The translations under genes were made by a program, and so were the position numbers. A stretch of 64,000 nucleotides of DNA from Desulfacinum hydrothermale DSM 13146 (GTDB lineage Bacteria > Desulfobacterota > Syntrophobacteria > Syntrophobacterales > DSM-9756). The stretch is from the NCBI RefSeq assembly GCF_900176285.1, contig NZ_FWXF01000002.1, forward strand, positions 186,001 through 250,000. Direction: 5' to 3'. The first letter of the stretch is position 1; each line of letters opens with the position of its first letter. The notes under the pieces were generated by a model, which ran no database searches, was not told the origin of the DNA, and was given only the letters and a program-made list of their open reading frames with translations. Below, one piece after another: positions 26,603-33,927 of the stretch.

Positions 26603-29600
26603 TTTTCTATCCAGTGCAGAATTTTACCCGTTTTCACACCAAAAGGCGGCACAAAGGGCGTGGCGCTTTCCGGTGGAACGCCTTGCACCCAATTGTTCGT
26701 CTTGGGATCATCCCCATTTCCGGTCGAAAAATCCGAATTGGGGTCCACGCGGTAGAGGGCCCCCGTCGATGTCTGCAGAAAAAGGCTTCCTTGAACGGCG
26801 TTGATTCCATAGCCGGGACAAGTCAGATCGGCGATCGCCTCTCCGGTGGCGCAGTTGAGTCCCCAGATGCGGGTTCGTCCGGAATAGCCGCATATGTCGG
26901 CCGTCGGCTCCGTCGTCGTAAAGAAGACGAGATTCTGATCCGTCACCGTGGGGTCCGAAATCATGCGCTCTTTGAAATAGCCGTCTTCCGGCCCGTTCAA
27001 TTCAATGTACCAGCCTTTGATCCCATTCAAATCTCCCAAGTGACTGCACACCTCTGCCGAGCTGTGTCCAAAATTGATGTTGGGTTGGGCACAGTTGTTG
27101 TCCGCGTCGCACACGAAAGGCACGGCCATGATCCGGTCGTTTTGGGAGGCGGAATAATTATCCTCTTTGAAAAAGTATCGACCGGATCCCGCATAAACGT
27201 ACCACGTCCCGAAGCATTTAGAGAATTCCACCTTGGCCGTGATAGGCTGCTGGGCCGCGTTGAAGTAGTTCGTATTGTAGTCCCACTTGGTCGGATCCGT
27301 GTCTCCCGTCCACAGCTTCACGATTCCGCCCTTCCAGTCGTCGATTTTCCCGCTGGGTGAATAGCCATAACCAAAGAAAACAAAATCCGTATTGCCGTCC
27401 TCATTCAGATCCAGACCCGTGGTGAAAAGGCGCCCTCCGAAGGCGTTCTTGAAACTTTTGCCAAAATCATGGACATAGACGTCGGCAATCTGCAGGTCGC
27501 TATCCAAGGATAGGACAAAGGTGTGCAGGTTTTGCTCCGAATCGCCCTTTCTGTCTTGAGGGCCCGAGGCGAAGATCACATAATAATTTCCATCTCGGTG
27601 GACCACGGCCGGCCCGGAATAGCTGTAGCCCAGCTTGGGATGCGTAAATTCCCAGAGAAACTTGGGATCTTCGGGATGGGTGATGTCCAGCGCAAAATAG
27701 GCAGAAAGCCCCACACAGTTGGACGGATTGTAGCAGGTATCGGCATTTGGGCAACTGATGGTGCCACTGCATGTATCACTCGGCGCATCACATGTGTAGT
27801 TGTTACCCTTGGACTTCTCGCAAACACCCCCACCGAGCCTCATGCCACCGATCAGCACCTTCTTGTTTCCCATATCCACGATGTAGGGGCTCAAGTCCAC
27901 ATAGTAAAGATGGCAATAGTCGTTCCTTGCCAGGCATCTTAGGTAGGGTAGAGAGTTTTTGGGCACAAAGGCCCACAGTTCTTTGCCCAGGTCCGTCCCC
28001 TCGAGCTTGGCCACTCGGTCCCCGGCCAGTCCGCTCTTGGTCAACACACCTGTCTTCACGGCATGGAGCATTCCGTCGTTGGCTCCGAAAAAGACCACGC
28101 CCTCCACCTTGTCGCAACTTCCTCCCCCCGTGCAGTCGGCGTCCGTTTCACACACCCGAGTGGAGTCATTGGAACACAGCGTGTAATCTGCAGCCACCTT
28201 GGGCGTGGAATAGACAATGTCGCCCAGCTTCCAGGTACTCGTGGTGGTGCCGAGGGTCACCGTGCGGTTGCGGCATCCACTTCTGTCGTCGCCTCGGACA
28301 TAATTCACCAGGTTGGCCGAAGTCACGTTGTCGTCGGATCCGGCAAGGCAGGTATCAAAGGATGCAGGATCACCAAACAGGGAAGAAAAGGAAAGCATAC
28401 TCGTAACGTTGTCGTCATTAAATAGAACCAGCCGGTCCGAGTCATTGACGGTGTAGATCTTGCGTTCATGGGAGGACATCTGGAACAGCTCTTTGCCCGC
28501 TTCCCATATGGGCTTGAGTTCATCCAGGGTTACATTGGCATCTATCAACGGCTGCGCATCGGGCTCCCCGTCGCCGTTGGTGTCCTCGTAGCGAAGAAGC
28601 TTCAAATCACCGTTTTCGAATTTGAAAGAGATGACATAGTCGTCTCCAAGGTCCAGAACCTGGTCCTGCACCGTATCCTCCCGGAGGTTGGATATCCCCC
28701 GGGAGACATAAAACCAATAATTATACAGGAAACCGACCCAGTTCACCGACTGGATGCCAAATTGCTTTTCTGGATAAAAGACCGCCTGCATGACGTTGGC
28801 GCCCTTCTGCGCCCGCTCGGAAAGGATGGAGACGGAAGTTCCCGAGGCGGTCTTTTTCAGGATGTCGGCAAAGATTCCCGTCAGGGCATCCGTCATTTCC
28901 GTGGGGTTGTCGGCGTAATAGGCCCTTCCCGACACGTCGGTGCCCCCGCGGACCGCCATTTCGTCCAGCTTGGCCTTGGCGGCCTCGGTCAATCCCACCC
29001 CCAGAACGTAGGTGCGCACATCGAAGGTGTAATCCGTCCCCCCCAGTGTCTTGGTGAGATGGCGTAGGTTGTCGATCTTTTGCAAAACAGCCGGCATCAG
29101 GTTGTCCGCCGTATCCTCGTTGCCATGCTCATCCACACTGGGCAGCCCGTCGGTGACGTACACCACGAAGTTCTTCTGGCACCTTTCCTGGATGGGACTG
29201 TCGCTTCCCAGGAAATAATCGTAGGCATCCTGAAGCGTTCCCGCCGTGGGGGTGAGCCCTGCATTGATGACATAGTCGCAGTCGTTTTTGTTTCCCTTGC
29301 TGCAACTCATGTAGGCGGATGCATCGTTTTCCTTAGGGTCCAGCTTGTCCAGAAGGTCCGTGTAGGTATCAGTAGTGTCACCATCCAAATCTTCCAAGTC
29401 GCCCACGGGCACATGGAGATATCCATCCCCCGGGGATGAATTATTGAACCACGTACGGCCCACATAATACCAGGTCATCCGCTGGCCGAAGTCAGCATAC
29501 CCCAAGGCATAATCGGTGTCTGTGGGGGTGAAATAGCTATCAAATAAAAAGTTCCAATAACCTGTAGCATCGTCTGACGTTCCGCTCTTATTACCGTAGC

Positions 29601-30312
29601 ACTTATACCAATCCCAGGGGGGGCCGTCGTCCGCATGGTAAAACTCTCCCCACGAAATGCAAAAGGCCGTTCCCAAATTGGATCCGGAATAGAAAGGAAA
29701 CGCCCCTTTGTAATATATATGGTTGGAAGGGTCCGCAGGGTTGGGAATCGCCTGGGTTTTCGGGTACACCAAGGCGCAGTATCGGTCCCTTATTTCCGAT
29801 CCAATGGAGTTGCTGGAAATGATGGAATCGAAGTAGTCTGCATCGAAAGACCCATTGTCCGCACGGCAGGCATTTTCACACTCCGTCTTCTTGGACCCGT
29901 CGCCCGTACGGCAGTATTCCACACAGGCATCCGGAGGATCCGGGCAATAGGAACGGGGATCATAAGAGGCAAAATACTGGGAATTATGCAGACGGCGCGA
30001 CACCACTCCGGAAGAGGAGAGACGGTAGGTCATGAGCCCAACGCGGAGTTCGTCCTTGAGCTGATCGATCATATCGATGAGCGCCTTTCGGGCCACCACG
30101 GACTTGCTCACAGGGGAATAGGAGCCCACGGCGTTGCCGTAGAAATCCTCGTCCATACTGTTGGAATTGTCGAGGATGATCAGGACGTTGGCTTTAACCC
30201 CGGCGGCGATGAAAGGAGGCACCGCGCAGTCGCACGTTCCGGCCCGGGCCCAGGGCGCGAACCCCATCATGAAGCAGACGAGCAAGCAAACGACAAGCCG
30301 TCGGATTTTCAT
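26599..30312 (-). CDS. pilY1: PilY1-like type IV pilus tip adhesin
   Basis: This 1237-residue secreted protein starts with signal peptide MKIRRLVVCLLVCFMMGFAP. The N-terminal von Willebrand A-like domain has MIDAS motif LDNSNSM and T/D-rich loops up to about residue 480. The C-terminal half is a beta-propeller of the PilC/PilY1 type (FFGANDGMLHAV, ELWAFVPKNSLPYL, FASGPQDRKG) with Ca-binding-like loops DTNGDGEPD and DLNEDGNTD. PilY1 sits at the pilus tip and acts in adhesion, surface sensing and retraction control. The N-terminal half is very rich in Cys (for example EYCRTGDGSKKTECENAC), implying disulfides. The start is ATG 30312, with GGAGGT 6 bases before it, rather than the ATG 6 bases upstream. 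Confidence 0.93.
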   Translation of the reverse strand: MKIRRLVVCLLVCFMMGFAPWARAGTCDCAVPPFIAAGVKANVLIILDNSNSMDEDFYGNAVGSYSPVSKSVVARKALIDMIDQLKDELRVGLMTYRLSSSGVVSRRLHNSQYFASYDPRSYCPDPPDACVEYCRTGDGSKKTECENACRADNGSFDADYFDSIISSNSIGSEIRDRYCALVYPKTQAIPNPADPSNHIYYKGAFPFYSGSNLGTAFCISWGEFYHADDGPPWDWYKCYGNKSGTSDDATGYWNFLFDSYFTPTDTDYALGYADFGQRMTWYYVGRTWFNNSSPGDGYLHVPVGDLEDLDGDTTDTYTDLLDKLDPKENDASAYMSCSKGNKNDCDYVINAGLTPTAGTLQDAYDYFLGSDSPIQERCQKNFVVYVTDGLPSVDEHGNEDTADNLMPAVLQKIDNLRHLTKTLGGTDYTFDVRTYVLGVGLTEAAKAKLDEMAVRGGTDVSGRAYYADNPTEMTDALTGIFADILKKTASGTSVSILSERAQKGANVMQAVFYPEKQFGIQSVNWVGFLYNYWFYVSRGISNLREDTVQDQVLDLGDDYVISFKFENGDLKLLRYEDTNGDGEPDAQPLIDANVTLDELKPIWEAGKELFQMSSHERKIYTVNDSDRLVLFNDDNVTSMLSFSSLFGDPASFDTCLAGSDDNVTSANLVNYVRGDDRSGCRNRTVTLGTTTSTWKLGDIVYSTPKVAADYTLCSNDSTRVCETDADCTGGGSCDKVEGVVFFGANDGMLHAVKTGVLTKSGLAGDRVAKLEGTDLGKELWAFVPKNSLPYLRCLARNDYCHLYYVDLSPYIVDMGNKKVLIGGMRLGGGVCEKSKGNNYTCDAPSDTCSGTISCPNADTCYNPSNCVGLSAYFALDITHPEDPKFLWEFTHPKLGYSYSGPAVVHRDGNYYVIFASGPQDRKGDSEQNLHTFVLSLDSDLQIADVYVHDFGKSFKNAFGGRLFTTGLDLNEDGNTDFVFFGYGYSPSGKIDDWKGGIVKLWTGDTDPTKWDYNTNYFNAAQQPITAKVEFSKCFGTWYVYAGSGRYFFKEDNYSASQNDRIMAVPFVCDADNNCAQPNINFGHSSAEVCSHLGDLNGIKGWYIELNGPEDGYFKERMISDPTVTDQNLVFFTTTEPTADICGYSGRTRIWGLNCATGEAIADLTCPGYGINAVQGSLFLQTSTGALYRVDPNSDFSTGNGDDPKTNNWVQGVPPESATPFVPPFGVKTGKILHWIEK

Positions 30313-30391
30313 GGCCATACCTCCAGCCGTCCCCCAAAGGACTGTGTCAAAAACACCCCGGCCAACCCCCCTCGCCCCTTCACCGTGAACG

Positions 30392-30709
30392 TCAGCGGAT
30401 CAGCACCATGACCAACCGGTCGCCATCGAAGACCAACTCCGCGATCCGCTTCCCAGCCCCTTTCCGTACCGCCTGATCCACGACCCGCGTGTCAGCGCCA
30501 AATGGGAAATACTCCCCCTTTTCGGAACGAAGGCCGTGCTCGTCCACATGCTCCACGAAGACGAAGACTCGACGCATGGCGGAAGAGGCCTGCGTCGCCG
30601 GGCCGGACGCCGGACCGCCTTCCGTCGGCACCGCCTGGAACGCCTGAGCGTTCAAGGACAGGGCGAAAAGCACCAGGAGCCCCATGCCGAACCTTGCAAT
30701 GTGCTTCAC
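30392..30709 (-). CDS. Small exported protein of the pilin operon, function unknown
   Basis: This 105-residue protein from GTG 30709 (GGGAGGTGA upstream) has signal peptide VKHIARFGMGLLVLFALSLNAQA. The short mature domain (RRVFVFVEHVDEHGLRSEKGEYFPFG, then ELVFDGDRLVMVLIR) looks like a compact beta-rich fold. I do not recognise a family. Location between pilE and pilY1, all on the same strand, suggests a periplasmic partner of pilus assembly. The longer frame to 30781 lacks a ribosome binding site. Confidence 0.65.
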   Translation of the reverse strand: MKHIARFGMGLLVLFALSLNAQAFQAVPTEGGPASGPATQASSAMRRVFVFVEHVDEHGLRSEKGEYFPFGADTRVVDQAVRKGAGKRIAELVFDGDRLVMVLIR

Positions 30710-30786
30710 CCTTTCACCTCCCTCAATTCCCCAAAAGCCGATCCCGGTCAGCCCCTTTCGGCACGTCGCATCGACCCACACCCAGG

Positions 30787-31254
30787 TTAGTCGAACAGCA
30801 GTTTGAAAAGAGAAAATCCCAGCGCCTCTTCGTTCAGCACCTGGGGACTTTCCGTACTGGCCGATACGATGAGCTTGTCCGTGGCCGCATAATCGAAGAT
30901 CTTTCGGGTCGCCGCCATGCGATAATAGTTACCGGAAACGTTTTCCACAAAGAAGGTGTAATACTTCAGGTGCACTTTCTGAGTACCGCACGCCCCGCCG
31001 AAGGACGGCAGGCAGGTGATGGTGGACGCATAGCGATTGTTATCGGCGAAGAACTCCTCCTGTTCCAGGCGCGCCGTCATGAGGTAACTGGCCGCTTCAC
31101 TCTGCTTTACCCGGTTCACGTGATTGATGTAGGCCGGGACAGCCACCGCGGCCAAGATGGCCATGATGGCCACAGTCACCATGAGCTCCACCAAGGAAAA
31201 CCCCTTGGCCTCGATCCCTCTAGGAATCTTGAACATCACCCCGCAACGCTCCAT
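30787..31254 (-). CDS. pilE: Type IV pilin-like protein (PilE/PilA family)
   Basis: The prepilin signal is IEAKG then [28 protein letters not shown], with Glu5 of the mature protein. The C-terminal domain of about 120 residues has a Cys pair (ITCLPSFGGAC) and the pattern YYTFFVENVSGNYYRMAATRK common to PilE-like pilins. It heads the minor-pilin operon and may be the PilE minor subunit; the major pilin is more likely the gene at 36469. Two starts are possible: ATG 31254 (GGAAGGGAAG upstream, 18-residue leader) or ATG 31236 (12-residue leader). Confidence 0.88.
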   Translation of the reverse strand: MERCGVMFKIPRGIEAKGFSLVELMVTVAIMAILAAVAVPAYINHVNRVKQSEAASYLMTARLEQEEFFADNNRYASTITCLPSFGGACGTQKVHLKYYTFFVENVSGNYYRMAATRKIFDYAATDKLIVSASTESPQVLNEEALGFSLFKLLFD

Positions 31255-31356
31255 CTCAACTTCCCTTCCTGCACCCCAAGCCTCCCCGGGGCGGCTTCAC
31301 CCCGGCCCATGCCGTTGCCACCCAGCGCGCCGATTGCCTTGGACGCTTCTTCATAA

Positions 31357-31383
31357 TAATCGGCATTTTTTTGAAAAACCTGA
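31357..31383 (-). promoter_or_regulatory. FliA-like promoter motif upstream of the pilin operon
   Basis: Read on the - strand: TCAGGTTT (31383-31376), 11 bases, GCCGATTA (31364-31357). The match to TAAAGTTT-N11-GCCGATAA is 6 of 8 and 7 of 8 with exact enteric spacing. It is about 100 bases before pilE. The other FliA-like sites in this window use 12-base spacing, so this one is less certain. Confidence 0.4.
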
Positions 31384-31433
31384 AGTCTTTTTGTGCCCAC
31401 AGGCCCTGCGCGGCTGAGGCCCCCATGGCGGCC

Positions 31434-33554
31434 TCAGCTCCCCGGGCGATTGTCGGGCAAATCTCCCTTCACACGCCACAGCTGAAAAACGGGCTCTTCC
31501 AAAAGCACCGGTTCGAAGTGGCGCACATCCGCCGCCGCCAACACCACAAGCCGGTTGAAAAGCGTGCCGAAAAACATGGGTTCAGCCAGGAGCGCCCACC
31601 GACGCTCGGTGTCCAGTTCCAGCACGGGGCCGTCGCGCCCGAAGTCACGTTCCACCCACCTTCCGTGGGCCCAGTGGTATGCCTTTGAAAGCAAGATGTT
31701 TTCATCCCCTGTGGGACTGCGAAAAACGCCCGTTTCCAAATCCGCCCATCGGCCGTGGGAAAAATAGACGGCTCTCCCTTGCCGGTCCACCAAATCCAGA
31801 AGCTGCGCCTTGAGATGGCGCCCATGTTTGCCCGCCACATCCCAGGTCCCGAACCATGACCACCAGAAGCTGGTGCGAATCATTCTCTGGTCCAGATAAA
31901 GGTAGAGCGGCGGACGTTGGGATTGGGGCGGAAAGAAAAACCGAAGCCATTCATCCACGGGCTCCAACCGCTGTTTTTCCAGGATGCTTCGCGCTCCTGT
32001 CGGTCCGAGAGCCATGATTTTTTTGATGACGCTCCATCCCTTGATGTCGCCCAGCCGGGCCAAGACCCGCCGGAACCCCTGCGGTCCCCGGACCACGGAA
32101 AAGACCATCCAATTGGCGGCCAGCCTATAGTCCTGGGACACAAGCGGCACCGCGCTCACCACGGAGCGAAAACCCCCGTGGTCCATGCCGTCGCTCACGG
32201 TGGCCCGCTCGGCCCAGTACATGAGCGGATAGGCGTGGTCCCACCACGTCCAGATCACCGCCCCTGCGGGTGTTTCGGTTCCCACTCTTTCCATGGCCGA
32301 ACACACAGGACCCGGAACGACGGGGTAGTAGGTTCGAGCCACGGCCTGGTTCGTCAGAAATCCCAGAGCCACGGCCAGAAGGCCCACCGGAACGATCGCC
32401 AACCAAGGCCTACGGGACCCGCTGCCCAGTCGCTCCGCCCAGGCCACAAAAAAGAAGGCACAACCCAAAGCGCCCAGTGGGGTGAGAAAGACGGCAAAAC
32501 GCTTGGCCCAAAAAGCCGGGACCGCCAGCGCCAGAATCGGCAGCAGCAGGACAAATCCCGGAAGATTCCGCCACATCAAAGCCGCCAGTCCCAGCAATGC
32601 GGCGGCTCCCACCAGCGGATGGCCGAAGGCCTCCCGAAGCAGTTCCATGGGCCCCAGGCGTTGCTGTTCCGATACGGACACCCCGACGGAAGGAAACGCC
32701 CCCGCATCGGCTTTGGTGACATATACAAAGTCTCCCCGCACCCGCTCCACCAGCCGGCCGGGTGTCAAATCCGGCCGTATCCCCAGAAAGGCCAGGGCGA
32801 TGATCAACACAAGGCCAACGGCTGAAGGCACCGTTTCTTTCCATCGATCCAACGTCGTCACCACCGGAACGACGATCGACGCCAATATGACCAGGAAAAC
32901 CACGTGGGCGGCCGTATCCCACCACAAAAGGAAAGCAACGGCATTGATGACACACCCCATGGCGCTGGCCACCTTTTTCCATCCGCGGCTCTGGTGAAAA
33001 GTCCATCCCGAGAGCACCGCCCAGAGGATGAAGATCACTTGACCGCAGTCCGTATCGAAGCGTCCCACAGACGTCCTGCGCAGGTAGTAGGGAAAAAGAA
33101 CCAGAAAAGCGGCGGCCGAAAGCCCGATGGACCGCCCGCCCAGTCGCCTTCCCAGCGCATAGAGAGGGAAGGCGGCGCCCACACCCAAGAGGGCGGGAAG
33201 GACCACGGCCACCCACTCCAGCCGCACACCCGAAACCCGAGTCACCGCCGCTGCCGTGACGGCCAGAAGCGGGGGCGGCACGGACCGGGGGGCGCCATCG
33301 GGAAAAAGCCGAAGGGAGTCGCGCCGTGTGTATCTGCCTTGCAACTGGTCGCGCGCGTATCGCAGGTAGTGGTAGCCATCGAAGGTGGTGAGCGAAGGAA
33401 TCCCGTCATGAAAAGACAGTTCGGGCCTTTTTCGCCAATGGACCAGATCGTCCACACGCACCAGAAGCCCCACCGTGACCACGGCTCCCAAGGCCAGCAT
33501 CGGCAGGAACCTGGTCAGCCGAACACCCTTTCTTCTTGCAGGATGAAAAAACAA
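31434..33554 (-). CDS. STT3/PglB-type oligosaccharyltransferase
   Basis: This integral membrane GT-C enzyme of about 706 residues transfers a lipid-linked glycan to Asn of exported proteins. The catalytic landmarks of STT3/PglB are visible in order: FDGYHYLRYARD (first loop acidic residue), RFDTDCGQ (DxD motif), VSVSEQ (SVxE/TIxE loop Glu), and WTWWDHAYPLMYWAERATVSDG cut short here to WWDHAYPLMYW (the WWDYG motif, here WWDHA). About 12 membrane helices fill the first 440 residues and a soluble domain follows. The start is uncertain (TTG 33554 has no ribosome binding site; ATG 33500 is possible). It lies between two pilin loci, so pilins are likely substrates. Confidence 0.88.
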   Translation of the reverse strand: MFFHPARRKGVRLTRFLPMLALGAVVTVGLLVRVDDLVHWRKRPELSFHDGIPSLTTFDGYHYLRYARDQLQGRYTRRDSLRLFPDGAPRSVPPPLLAVTAAAVTRVSGVRLEWVAVVLPALLGVGAAFPLYALGRRLGGRSIGLSAAAFLVLFPYYLRRTSVGRFDTDCGQVIFILWAVLSGWTFHQSRGWKKVASAMGCVINAVAFLLWWDTAAHVVFLVILASIVVPVVTTLDRWKETVPSAVGLVLIIALAFLGIRPDLTPGRLVERVRGDFVYVTKADAGAFPSVGVSVSEQQRLGPMELLREAFGHPLVGAAALLGLAALMWRNLPGFVLLLPILALAVPAFWAKRFAVFLTPLGALGCAFFFVAWAERLGSGSRRPWLAIVPVGLLAVALGFLTNQAVARTYYPVVPGPVCSAMERVGTETPAGAVIWTWWDHAYPLMYWAERATVSDGMDHGGFRSVVSAVPLVSQDYRLAANWMVFSVVRGPQGFRRVLARLGDIKGWSVIKKIMALGPTGARSILEKQRLEPVDEWLRFFFPPQSQRPPLYLYLDQRMIRTSFWWSWFGTWDVAGKHGRHLKAQLLDLVDRQGRAVYFSHGRWADLETGVFRSPTGDENILLSKAYHWAHGRWVERDFGRDGPVLELDTERRWALLAEPMFFGTLFNRLVVLAAADVRHFEPVLLEEPVFQLWRVKGDLPDNRPGS

Positions 33555-33927
33555 GGTTTCGCGGTTCCCCTGCCGGTCCTGTCAGCCCGGCCCGACCATT
33601 TCCGCACGCATCGAGCCAAAACCCGTTAGCGATCCCCCGAATCCTGTTTTCATGTATCCGTTACGGGCGACCTCTCCCCATACCCCCCGGAGCTTGTTGG
33701 CGTCCCGTATTCCAACCAGCCCATGGGATTTCCATGGATCCGCCCTTCGCGCGAAACGGCATCGAGCGCCAGCATTCCCACCCGGCCGTAATCCATTCCA
33801 TCCGATCGGCGCCCAATGAAAACACTCAAACAATGGGCACCCACCTCACGCCCGAGAGGAACCCGATCCCACTGGCCACCAGCCTGGGCCCCACCTTCGA
33901 AGACACCCCTCCTCCCCCAAAGGCACC
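33555..33927. other. 373-base gap, no gene supported
   Basis: A short - strand frame (33931-33650) starts at a GTG overlapping the end of the upstream gene, but its composition is not protein-like. No promoter or hairpin with a T tract was seen. Confidence 0.4.
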
